Source: Rhizobium terrae
Lineage (GTDB): Bacteria > Pseudomonadota > Alphaproteobacteria > Rhizobiales > Rhizobiaceae
Direction: 5' to 3'
Length of the DNA: 64,000 nucleotides
Assembly (NCBI RefSeq): GCF_003425685.1
Contig: NZ_QJKM01000008.1
Coordinates: forward strand, 275,125 to 339,124
Below the pieces are notes generated by a model. It worked only from the letters and a program-made list of their open reading frames with translations. It searched no databases and was not told where the DNA came from. Made by a program: the position numbers and the translations under genes. How positions within the stretch are numbered: the stretch's first letter is position 1; each line of letters starts with the position of its first letter. This document shows, one piece after another, positions 52,335-60,633 of the stretch.

Positions 52335-52390
52335 GCATATCCTTTTCCCCGCAAGCGGAGAGAAGGTGCCGGCAGGCGTGAGGGGCGGGC
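52335..52390. repeat. Partial intergenic mosaic element (second type)
   Basis: CCTTTTCCCCGCAAGCGGAG then AGAAGGTGCCGGCAGGCGTG and AGGGGCGGGCTC resembles one arm of the element at 14826-14884. It lies in the pcaI-pcaR gap on the pcaR side, upstream of the pcaR ribosome-binding site. Confidence 0.65.
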
Positions 52391-52418
52391 TCGAAAATGG
52401 ACAAGGAGTAGGCCGTAC

Positions 52419-53177
52419 ATGCGGGAAACGGATTTCGTCAGCGGGTTCGCGCGCGGTCTGAAGGTCATCGAAGCTTTTGGCGAGACGACGCGCCGACTGT
52501 CGATTTCGGATGTCGCCAAATCGACCGGCCTCGACCGGGCGACGGCGCGGCGCTGCCTGCTGACGCTTTCCGAACTCGGTTATGCCGATTACGACGGAAA
52601 GTTCTTTGCCCTGACACCGAAGATCCTGCGACTCGGCCATGCCTATCTTTCCGCGACTCCCCTCCCCCATATCGTCCAGCCGTTCCTCGACAGGTTGTCC
52701 GAGGAGGTGCACCAGAGCGCCTCGGCGAGCGTGCTCGACGGCACCGAGGTCGTCTATATCGCCCGCGCCTCGCAGAAGCGGGTCATGTCGATCAACCTCA
52801 TGCCGGGAAGCCGCCTGCCCGCCTATTGCGCCTCCATGGGCCGCGTGCTGCTGGCGGCAATGCCGGAGGATGAGGCGCTCTCGCTGCTCCGCCAGACGAA
52901 CCTCAAATCCTTCACGCCGCGTACCCTCACCGATCCCGGGCAGTTGATGGAGGAACTCGCAAGGGTGCGAGCTCAGGGTTACGCGGTCATCGACCAGGAG
53001 TTGGAACTCGGCCTCTGTTCGATCGCCGTGCCGCTGGAAAACGATCGCGGCCGGGTGATTGCGGCGCTGAATATCGGTGCCCCGGCGGCGAGCGTCCCGG
53101 GTTCGGAGATGGCTGCACGGTATCTCGACCCGCTGAAGGGCATTGCACGCATGCTGAAGCCGCTCCTGCGTCCGTAA
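52419..53177 (+). CDS. pcaR: IclR-family regulator PcaR
   Basis: The ATG at 52419 follows AAGGAG and gives 252 aa. Winged helix: FARGLKVIEAFGETTRRLSI, SDVAKSTGLDRATARRCLLT; effector domain: TEVVYIARASQKRVMSINLM, PAYCASMGRVLLAAMPEDEA and GLCSIAVPLENDRGRVIAAL. The sequence matches the PcaR/PcaU branch of IclR regulators, which respond to beta-ketoadipate or protocatechuate. It is divergent from pcaIJF and probably controls it through the site at 52211. Confidence 0.92.
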   Translation: MRETDFVSGFARGLKVIEAFGETTRRLSISDVAKSTGLDRATARRCLLTLSELGYADYDGKFFALTPKILRLGHAYLSATPLPHIVQPFLDRLSEEVHQSASASVLDGTEVVYIARASQKRVMSINLMPGSRLPAYCASMGRVLLAAMPEDEALSLLRQTNLKSFTPRTLTDPGQLMEELARVRAQGYAVIDQELELGLCSIAVPLENDRGRVIAALNIGAPAASVPGSEMAARYLDPLKGIARMLKPLLRP

Positions 53178-53320
53178 CGCTTTCCCGCGGCGGTTCTTCG
53201 AAAGCCCCTCCCTCCCCTCTCCGATCAGATGCTTTGCTGTACCTGCGAATGATCCCGCTTTGCTGGCCGCGGATAATTTCTCTCTGCCGAGGACTGGACA
53301 GATCTCCATCTCACGATCTA

Positions 53321-53343
53321 TGAATGTAACGTTATTACATATC
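53321..53343. promoter_or_regulatory. Zur-box-like palindrome upstream of aztD
   Basis: ATGTAA-N5-TTACAT within TGAATGTAACGTTATTACAT is an imperfect palindrome of the form known for alphaproteobacterial Zur sites (TGTtAt...atAACA type). It ends 15 nt before the aztD ATG, with AAGGAG between, so zinc-dependent repression by Zur would fit the zinc-chaperone role of the gene. Confidence 0.65.
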
Positions 53344-53358
53344 TAAAGGAGAATCCGG

Positions 53359-54594
53359 ATGAGACTGATCAGAGAGGGATGGAAGGCGGGCTTGCCCGCG
53401 TCAGCGGCATTGCTTTGGCTGGCGGCCTCCCCCGCGACGGCGGATGACCATGAACAGGAGGCCTGGCGGCTCTTCATCGCAGATCACACGGCACCGATCG
53501 TACGGGCCGTCGATCTCGAAAGCGGCTCGGTGCTCGGCAGCTTCGGTCTCAAGGGGTTTGCCGCGCTGACGGCCAGCGCCTCGGGCCGCACGGTCTTTGC
53601 GGTGCAGACGGAGGCGGATATGGTGCAGGCGATCTCCAGCGGGATCGCGCTTTCCGATCATGGAGAGCATCGGGACGTGACGATCACGCCGCCGGAGATG
53701 CTGAAGGTGGATTTCCAGGGCAAGCGGCCGGTGCATGCCGTGCCGCATGGCGAGGAGATGATCCTGTTCTTCGATCGGGAAGGACGCGCAGATATCGTCG
53801 ACGAGGACGCCTTGCTGGACGGCAGGTCGGAGATCCGGTCGGTCGGTGCGACTGCGCCGCATCATGGCGTTGCCGTCACCATGGGGCGGCATGTTCTGGT
53901 CTCGGTGCCGGACACCAGGGCGGAGGTGAAGGCCGGCGATCTTCCGCCGCGGCTCGGTCTGCGGGTGCTCGATGAGGCAGGCGCCCAAGTGGGCGGTGTC
54001 GCCCCCTGCACTGCCCTGCATGGCGAAGCGACGTCCGCCCGCCTGGTCGCCTTCGGCTGCGAGGAAGGCGTGCTTCTCGCCCGCCCCGGCGGCGATGCCG
54101 GCCCAACGCTCGAAATGCTCCCCTATGACAAGGATCTTCCCAAGGGCAAGGTGACCACCCTGCTCGGCGGCAAATCGATGCAGTTCTTCCTCGGCAATTT
54201 CGGCGAGGACAAGCTGATGGTGATCGATCCGGACGTGGAAAAACCCTACCAGCTGATCGAGTTGCCGACCCGGCGCGTCGACTTCGCGCTCGATCCGGCG
54301 CGGGCCAAGAACGCCTATGTCCTGACGGAGGACGGCGATCTGCATCTTCTCAACGTGCTGGATGGCAGGATCGCCAGAAGCGTTAAGGTGACCGAACCCT
54401 ATAGCAAGGACGGTCATTGGCGCGATCCGCGCCCGCGGCTGGCGGTGGCCGGCGACGTGATCGCCGTCACCGATCCGCGCCATTCCCTGGTGCGGCTCAT
54501 CGATATCGACACCCTGACGGAGAGCCGCACCATTCCGGTGGAAGGCATGCCGTTCGCCGTCGTTGCGGTCGGCGGCTCCGGCGCCGTGCACTAG
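53359..54594 (+). CDS. aztD: AztD-type periplasmic zinc metallochaperone
   Basis: A 411-aa protein with signal peptide (GLPASAALLWLAASPATADD) and a beta-propeller body. His/Asp/Glu-rich sites of AztD are visible: LSDHGEHRDVTI, VHAVPHGEEM, GATAPHHGVAV, CTALHGEATS, and the C-terminal DPRHSLVRLIDID and FAVVAVG blades. AztD passes zinc to the binding protein AztC of the AztABC importer. No aztABC genes are in the window, so AztD appears separated from its partners or they lie elsewhere. A Zur-like box precedes it. Confidence 0.85.
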   Translation: MRLIREGWKAGLPASAALLWLAASPATADDHEQEAWRLFIADHTAPIVRAVDLESGSVLGSFGLKGFAALTASASGRTVFAVQTEADMVQAISSGIALSDHGEHRDVTITPPEMLKVDFQGKRPVHAVPHGEEMILFFDREGRADIVDEDALLDGRSEIRSVGATAPHHGVAVTMGRHVLVSVPDTRAEVKAGDLPPRLGLRVLDEAGAQVGGVAPCTALHGEATSARLVAFGCEEGVLLARPGGDAGPTLEMLPYDKDLPKGKVTTLLGGKSMQFFLGNFGEDKLMVIDPDVEKPYQLIELPTRRVDFALDPARAKNAYVLTEDGDLHLLNVLDGRIARSVKVTEPYSKDGHWRDPRPRLAVAGDVIAVTDPRHSLVRLIDIDTLTESRTIPVEGMPFAVVAVGGSGAVH

Positions 54595-54619
54595 CCGTCG
54601 GTTCTTCCGTCGTCGTTGA

Positions 54620-54653
54620 GCGCCGTGTCCCGGAAACGGGGCGCGGCGCTTTT
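54620..54653 (+). terminator. Rho-independent terminator after aztD
   Basis: GCGCCGTGTCCCG (54620) pairs with CGGGGCGCGGCGC (ending 54649) including two G-T pairs, with a GAAA loop, followed by TTTT. It begins 25 nt after the aztD stop. Confidence 0.85.
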
Positions 54654-54753
54654 CGTTCGGGCAGCCGGATCCATCATCGGCGTGAATCGAAACGGCCGGA
54701 TCGATTCACCGAAGTCGTTGGACGCGAAAATCCTCGATTGCGATTCTTCCGGC

Positions 54754-54999
54754 ATGGAACACGAACCGCTTCTTCTCACCCGCCGCGATCCGTCCCGCAA
54801 CATGGCCCGCTTCTATTGTCTGACTGTCGAGCCGGATCTTTTCCAGGGTGCGGCGCTCACCCGGAACTGGGGCCGCATCGGCACCAGGGGACGATTTCGC
54901 ATCGAACTGTTTTCCTGCCGGCTGGAGGCCGAACGACGTCTCGCAGCGATTGTCGGCGCAAAACTGCGGCGCGGATACCGGCAGGCGAGGGCAAGTTGA
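54754..54999 (+). CDS. Small WGR-domain protein
   Basis: An 81-aa protein that is essentially one WGR domain: LLLTRRDPSRNMARFYCLTV, ALTRNWGRIGTRGRFRIELF (with NWGRIG) and a helix RLEAERRLAAIVGAKLRRGY. WGR domains bind DNA and occur in PARP enzymes and in short stand-alone bacterial proteins, frequent on rhizobial plasmids and islands. Its TGA stop lies inside an 18-bp palindrome (54994-55011). A decayed copy of the gene end follows at 55195. Confidence 0.8.
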   Translation: MEHEPLLLTRRDPSRNMARFYCLTVEPDLFQGAALTRNWGRIGTRGRFRIELFSCRLEAERRLAAIVGAKLRRGYRQARAS

Positions 55000-55011
55000 C
55001 AGCTGTCAACT
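54994..55011. repeat. Palindrome AGTTGACAGCTGTCAACT, copy 1
   Basis: A perfect 18-bp palindrome that contains the WGR stop codon. The same core, as a 20-bp perfect palindrome GAGTTGACAGCTGTCAACTC, occurs at 55321-55340 at the end of the decayed copy. Flanks are also shared (CCGGCAGGCGAG before and CGGG after), showing common descent. Confidence 0.9.
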
Positions 55012-55194
55012 CGGGCGTCCGCTTTCCGGGGTTCCGCCGCCGGCAGGCTAGATCATCCCACTATCCGACGGCCGGAGCGAGGTCCCGAACGGGCGCGGGC
55101 GTCGGAACGGCTCGAAGGGGATAAGTCGAGCGGTATATTGAACAACCGGTTAGATCTGTCGCTACGCGTTCTCCTGGCGTGGGGTCTGATCGGC

Positions 55195-55340
55195 TGCTTC
55201 AATGGGTTGGCGCGCGCTCTTCGGCGAGGCGACAACCGTGTTCCTGCGGCTTACAAGGCGAACTGCGTTTCGCAACGTTTGCCGGCGTAAATTGCGACTG
55301 AGATGCCGGCAGGCGAGAGCGAGTTGACAGCTGTCAACTC
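55195..55340 (+). pseudogene. Decayed second copy of the WGR gene 3' end
   Basis: Read in the frame ending at TGA 55325-55327, the last residues are KLRLRCRQARAS, against KLRRGYRQARAS at the end of the intact WGR gene. Upstream, a shift of frame near 55288 recovers CGLQGELRFATFAGV (intact: CRLEAERRLAAIVGA), and further back QWVGARSSARR resembles NWGRIGTRGRF. There is no start codon or complete domain. The palindrome 55321-55340 covers its stop, as in the intact gene. Confidence 0.75.
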
Positions 55341-55896
55341 GGGTATCTCCTTCCCGGTCCGGATGCTCGCGCGCGTTCGGCAATTCGCTCCTTGGATCAG
55401 ATATCCTAACCGCAAACCCTAGGCAGAAAACTCACTCACCTCCAGCCGGCGATTATTACGGGTTGCCATCGGCAATGCGAATGCGCAGGGCCGCCAAACG
55501 TCCACGTGCAGCAGTCGATCCTTCGTGCCGCGACGCCAACCGACCTTCCTCCAGTTCGGTCCCGCCAGGCTCGTTTCGGCTGCGGCCGAAGAGTGTCGGG
55601 AATTGAATGCTTGCGCGGTCGTCCATGGCCGGCGACCGGAAAGATCAAGGCAACATCCTGAGGATTAAACCTTCTGGTGCTTGGGAATGCCGGCGGCCCA
55701 GGTGAGATTGCGTGCACTGAGCCCTGACGAAGCGCGGCCGAGCCGCTTCCAAAAACCGCGCGCCATGCCAGGAAGGGCCTCAATACCGAGGCCATCATGG
55801 CGACGAGGCGTGGCAAAGCTTATCAGTCGTTTAGGAAAAACACTTTTCCAAGGATCCATATCGGCGCAGGCTTTGCCCGCTTGGAAGAGCATTCGG
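55341..55896. other. Gap without recognised gene
   Basis: This stretch, with the WGR remnants before it, makes about 900 bases without a convincing intact gene. Frames of 80-126 codons exist on both strands but show no family resemblance and no clear ribosome-binding site; one, starting at 55907 on the minus strand, overlaps the ATPase stop and cannot be fully excluded. No transposase remnant was recognised. Confidence 0.6.
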
Positions 55897-57060
55897 CTAT
55901 CGGTCAAGCAACAGGCGGCCGGCGGTCGAGAGGGGCATAGCAGTCACTTCGTTTGGTAGAGGAAAGGTTTCTTCACCGGGATAGATAACGATGCGTTTTT
56001 GGGGCTGGAGATCCTCGCAAGCGATATGAAACCCTTTGTCGAGTTTCGGCAACAGACTTCGCTTGATCTCTATGGCCCAGGGCTTTTGGCCTGGAGGGGT
56101 TAGCAGAAGATCGATTTCGGCGCCAGCCGCTGTACGGTAGAAGTTGGCCGCAGTATCGTCAGGCGATGCGGCGATCAGTGTTTCGATCACGAAGCCCTCC
56201 CAACTGGAGCCGACAATTGGATGCCCGAGCAGTTGCTCGGCGCTTCCAAGCCCAAGAAGTGCGTGGGCAATGCCGCTGTCCCTTACATAGACTTTGGGTG
56301 ATTTGACCAACCGCTTACCGACATTAGCATGCCAGGGTTCGAGACGGCGCACCAGAAGTAGGTCGACAAGAAGATCGAGATAGGAAGCAACGGTCTTACC
56401 ATCGACCCCAAGGGAGCGGGCGAGTTCGGCTGCGTTGAGAAGCCCGGACTGGTGGTGTGCCAGCATGGTCCAGAACCGTCGCAACGTCTCAGCGGGAATG
56501 CGCGGTCCCAACAATGGAATATCTCGTTCAAGATAGGTGCGAATGAAGTCTTGTCTCCAACGCATGCTTGCGCGGTCAGTGGACGCAAGTAAACTATCGG
56601 GAAAGCCGCCCCGCAGCCAAAGTGTATCGAGAGTATCCGGCGATACTTCCAATCCATCGACAGGCTGCATTTCAAGGTAGGCAATGCGGCCGGCCAGCGT
56701 TTCGCCCGACTGTTTAAGAAGATCGATGGACGCCGAGCCGAGCAGCAAGAACTGGCCGGTGCGCCGTCCGACTCGTCGGTTGCGATCAATCAAACCACGC
56801 AGCACTTGGAACACATTCGGCAGGCGGTGAACCTCATCAAGGATGACTAGCTTGTCACTGTGACTTGCAAGATAGAGTTCCGGTTCTGACAGCTTGGCCC
56901 GGTCTGCCTCCGATTCCAGGTCCAGATAGATTGAAGGTCGGGTATTGCCGATATCTATGGCTATTGTCGTTTTGCCGACTTGGCGAGGGCCAAGCAGTGC
57001 AACGGCTGGGCTGTCATCAATCAGATACAGGAGCTTCTCTTCGATTCTACGTTCAATCAT
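55897..57060 (-). CDS. AAA ATPase with DUF4143 domain
   Basis: A 387-aa protein. N-terminal AAA_14 ATPase: Walker A LLGPRQVGKTTIA, Walker B KLVILDEVHRLPNVF, sensor FLLLGSASIDLLKQSGETLAG. C-terminal DUF4143: LRGGFPDSLLAS, RQDFIRTYLERDIPLLG, AELARSLGVDGKTVASYLDL, and a nuclease-like LLTPPGQKPWAIEIKRSL (PD-(D/E)XK-like Glu-x-Lys). These proteins are widespread on mobile DNA and their role is not settled. The start overlaps the truncated recombinase frame by 8 nt. Confidence 0.88.
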   Translation of the reverse strand: MIERRIEEKLLYLIDDSPAVALLGPRQVGKTTIAIDIGNTRPSIYLDLESEADRAKLSEPELYLASHSDKLVILDEVHRLPNVFQVLRGLIDRNRRVGRRTGQFLLLGSASIDLLKQSGETLAGRIAYLEMQPVDGLEVSPDTLDTLWLRGGFPDSLLASTDRASMRWRQDFIRTYLERDIPLLGPRIPAETLRRFWTMLAHHQSGLLNAAELARSLGVDGKTVASYLDLLVDLLLVRRLEPWHANVGKRLVKSPKVYVRDSGIAHALLGLGSAEQLLGHPIVGSSWEGFVIETLIAASPDDTAANFYRTAAGAEIDLLLTPPGQKPWAIEIKRSLLPKLDKGFHIACEDLQPQKRIVIYPGEETFPLPNEVTAMPLSTAGRLLLDR

Positions 57061-57487
57061 CCTTGCATTTATGGAGCGTTACTCCAGAATTGCAAGGACA
57101 TTTCCGTTGGGCGACAGCTCCGAGAACCTGAAGAGAAAACATACCCTGTGGCGTGGACGTGTCGATCGGATCCCGGATCGATCGGAAGTGAACGCTGCGT
57201 TCCTCCAGGTCCTCGATCACCTGCAACAGGTGGCTGACGGAGCGAGCGAGGCGATCCACCCCAACGAAGACAAGTACATCGCCGGCGGCCAGTTCGCCGA
57301 GCAGCCTTGTCAGAACCGGCCTGGCCCGTGATGCACCGGATCCGTGTTCCTGGAAAATACGCTCACAGCCGGCAGCACCTAGCTCGTCCATCTGCGCATC
57401 ATGGACCTGATCGTCAGTCGAGACGCGTGCATAGCCAATAAGGCGCTTGGGGACCGGCGATGGATTTGCGGCTTGTCGTTTTGCCAT
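57053..57487 (-). pseudogene. Truncated serine recombinase (Tn3-type resolvase/invertase)
   Basis: From ATG 57487 (another ATG is at 57520) the frame encodes the resolvase catalytic domain: RLIGYARVSTDDQ with the nucleophile Ser, GASRARPVLTRLLGELAAGD, VFVGVDRLARSVSHLLQVIE and PIDTSTPQGMFSLQVLGAVA. After LGAVAQ the sequence changes to RKCPCNSGVTLHKCKDD and stops, so the E-helix arm and C-terminal DNA-binding helix-turn-helix of normal 185-200 aa resolvases are missing. The break is at about 57105-57115, just upstream of the ATPase ATG. It is unlikely to recombine DNA alone. Confidence 0.88.
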
Positions 57488-57668
57488 GTTTTCGCGCGCG
57501 CTTTCGGGTGCTCTGTACAAATAAGGAATGCTTGAGAAAATGAACGTTTGTAAACGTCTCTAAGCGTAATCTCTCCGGCGTCCGTACCGCCTAAAACCTC
57601 TGAAATCGGGGCTTTTGCGTTCCGGAAAGCTCGTTGTGGCGGACACAGAATGAAAACCTGCCGTCAGT

Positions 57669-58322
57669 CTAAGATCGCTGCCGCGTTGACACGCCGTTGA
57701 TGAGCCAATTCCACGTACTCTCGAAATGCGCGTCGACGGTGCGCGGGTCATCGAATCCCTTGCCTCCCAACATGGCGACGGAGGTCGGGAGCGCGACCAT
57801 ACAGTGGATGAGATGACTGGCGATCGCGTCTGCGTCACCATCGACAAGCATTCGGGCACCTTGTGCCTCACCGACTGCATCGACCAATCGAGACATGATC
57901 GGATCCGGTTGAGGTGGGATCGGTGCATTCTTCTCGAACACGACAGCTTCACTGAATGTGATCCGTTTCAAGGCGATCAAGTCGGGCTCCATGTTGATGT
58001 GCAGAAGCTCCCGGAGGAGGGCTTTCAGCCGTTCCAGAGCGTTTCCTTCCAAAGGTGATAAGTCCTCAAGTCTCGCCACAGCGCGCCTGTGCGCATGTTC
58101 GACCACGGCCTCAAACAGGGCGACCTTGGAGGGGAAGCGCCTGTAGACGGTGTCCTTACCTGCCCCGCATTGCGAAGCAACTTGCTCCATGGAGGTGCCC
58201 GCAAAGCCCTTGCCGGCAAAAAGCACGGTTGCCGTCTCTATGATCCTTTCAGCCGCCGCGTTCTGCATTTCCCTAGGGGGGCGGCCTGATCTGGCGAGCG
58301 TTCCCAATTTACGCGTTGTCAT
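57669..58322 (-). CDS. TetR-family transcriptional regulator
   Basis: The ATG at 58322, after GGGAGAAACA, gives 217 aa. N-terminal DNA-binding domain: AAERIIETATVLFAGKGFAG, TSMEQVASQCGAGKDTVYRR, FPSKVALFEAVVEHAHRRAV. The C-terminal TetR_C domain (LKALLRELLHINMEPDLIAL) is of the AefR-like type. It is divergent from the TonB receptor gene with a 161-bp gap and is a likely local repressor. No Fur, RirA or Irr box could be recognised in that gap. Confidence 0.85.
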   Translation of the reverse strand: MTTRKLGTLARSGRPPREMQNAAAERIIETATVLFAGKGFAGTSMEQVASQCGAGKDTVYRRFPSKVALFEAVVEHAHRRAVARLEDLSPLEGNALERLKALLRELLHINMEPDLIALKRITFSEAVVFEKNAPIPPQPDPIMSRLVDAVGEAQGARMLVDGDADAIASHLIHCMVALPTSVAMLGGKGFDDPRTVDAHFESTWNWLINGVSTRQRS

Positions 58323-58483
58323 TGTTTCTCCCATTGTCGTTCTCTGGGTGACTTCTCTGGCGTTTGCCGCCGGAATTGCCAACATAAAAAGTCGACAATA
58401 ATACTCACGTTATCTGGACAGGACGGTCCCGTATGATTTAATAGCTTACCAAATACCGCAAGCTTCGACCATGGGGGCGTTTT

Positions 58484-60633
58484 GTGAAGCTCAGCCTTTC
58501 CCTAAAGCAAATACTAACGGCATCGACCTTTCTCTTCGTTGCCAACCAAGCCTGGGCTCAGGAGCAGAGCACGCAGCTTGCGCCAATTATTATCTCCGCT
58601 GATGGAGTCACCGACGACACGTCCGGCAGCGTTCTTGTTAAATCGAACAGGTCGGCCACGAAGACCCGAGCACCCGCGGCAGCGACGCCGCAATCCATAA
58701 CCACGATTTCGCGCAAGCAGATCGACGACCAGAACCCTCAAACGGTGAGCGAGGCACTACGGTACACCGCCGGTGTCCTCTCCGACCGGGATTCGAATTC
58801 ACGTTACGATTCCGTGTTTCTGCGTGGCTTCGGCGCTTTCGGCACGTCGACCAGCTATGTGAACTACCTTGATGGCCTCAAGCTTCAGCGTGGCCAAGCC
58901 TTTGCCACACCTTCCATCGATCCGTTTTTGCTCGACCATATCGATGTCCTGAAGGGTCCAGCAGCGCTTTTGTATGGCCAGGTCAGCCCAGGCGGCCTCG
59001 TGAACCAGGTCAGCCGGGAACCATCCGACGTCCAATCAACGAGGTGAGACTTGAGGCCGGAACGGACGGACGAATTCAGAGCGGTTTTTACTCCACGGGA
59101 CCTCTTACATCCGATGGAACGTTGCAGTACGGGCTTGGAGTGGTAGGTCGCTCCTCCGGCACCCGCTATGACGATGTCGATGAGAGGCGCTTCGGCGTTG
59201 CGCCATCGCTCAAGTGGCAACCGGATGCCGAAACGTCGCTGGTGATCTCCGGTTATTATCAGCGCGATCCGGAAGGCGGCTATTTCAATTCCTTGTATCC
59301 CAAGTTTCTGGCACCGGCGGGTTATGCCGGGTTCCTCGGCCGCGATCTCAATGTCGGAGATCCGAATTACGACTCCTTCGAGCGCACTCAATACGGCGTT
59401 GGGTACAGGTTCGAACACAGTTTCGATGAGCAGGTGACTATACGGTCGAACTTCCGCTATTCCGGAGTCGAGACCGACATGCGCTCGCTTCAGATGAATG
59501 GCCCGATGTCGGCAACCGGGCTCATCCCCCGCTGGGCCGTCCATTCCATTGAGGATGTCGATGGTTTCTCGTTCGATAATCAGGCCGAATTCAACTTCGA
59601 TACCGGGGTCGTCCGCCATACGCTTCTCGCAGGCCTCGACATCCAGCGTTCCAGCAGCAGCTGGGAGTACCTGCTGGGTGGCGCAACGTCGCTTGACGTC
59701 ACCAACCCTATCTATGGCCAACCGGTCGGCCCGTTCATGACTGCCATCAACAGCGACCAGACACTTCGACAGACAGGCATCTACATTCAGGACCAGATAG
59801 AGGTAGGCGACCTGCGCGGTGTCTTCGGTGTCCGGCACGACTGGGCAAACCAGCACACCGACAATCGCCTCACCGGGACATCATCCGAGCGATCTGACAG
59901 CGCAATGAGCTATCGAGCCGGGCTGCTGTATCTGTTCGATAATGGCATAGCACCTTACGTCAGCTACTCCACCTCATTCGAGCCGTCCACCAGTGTGGGA
60001 GCCAATGGCAATCCGCTCAAGCCGACGGAAGCGCAACAATACGAGGTGGGTATCAAGTATCAGCCAGCCGGGCTGGATGCTCTCTTTACCCTGTCCATCT
60101 TCGATATCCGCCAGCAGAATGTCGTCTACTTCAATGCTTCAACCGGCTTCAACGAGCAGCAAGGCGAAATCCATTCGCGTGGCGTGGAGTTTGAAGCAAG
60201 AGGGAACCTGACCAGCAATCTCGAACTGATTGCCGCGATTTCCCTCCTCGATACGGAAGTTTCCGAATCCAGCGACGCGTCGATCATCGGCAATCGGCCA
60301 CAGGCCGTGCCGCGCTATTACGGTTCGCTCTGGGCAAACTACACCGTCGATACCGGCGCGCTGGAAGGATTGAGCATCGGCGGGGGCGTACGCTTCGTCG
60401 GGCCCAGCTACAGCAACGACGCCAATACGGTGAAAGCCGATGGATACACGCTGCTCGACGCAGCGCTCCACTACGATTTCCGGGCGAAGAACCCAAGCCT
60501 GAAAGGACTTCAGGCAACGCTTAATGTCACCAATCTGCTCGACAAGGAATATTATTCCTCCTGCAGTTCGGAATATTATTGCCAGTACGGAAGCGGCCGC
60601 ACGGTTCTGGCTCGGCTCAGATACAAGTGGTGA
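58484..60633 (+). pseudogene. TonB-dependent siderophore receptor with a 1-nt frameshift
   Basis: From GTG 58484 the frame encodes a signal peptide (FLFVANQAWAQ), a TonB box region and plug domain (ITTISRKQIDDQNPQTVSEA, HIDVLKGPAALLYGQVSPGG, LVNQVSREPSD), then goes out of frame and stops at 59047. One reading frame away it continues INEVRLEAGTDGRIQSGFYS through the whole beta-barrel to the terminal aromatic LARLRYKW. Inserting one base in GTCCA at 59030-59034 (giving GTC CCA ATC AAC) restores PSDVPINEVRLEAG and a 716-aa FhuA/FoxA-type receptor. Everything else looks intact, so this is a fresh mutation or an assembly error. Confidence 0.9.

Noticed and set aside
55436..55816. A 126-codon minus-strand frame in the accessory gap
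   Set aside because: Arg/Pro-rich, no ribosome-binding site and no similarity I recognise.
55665..55907. An 80-codon minus-strand frame after the DUF4143 ATPase
   Set aside because: The start overlaps the ATPase stop but the protein has no recognisable family, and the opposite strand has an equally plausible meaningless frame.
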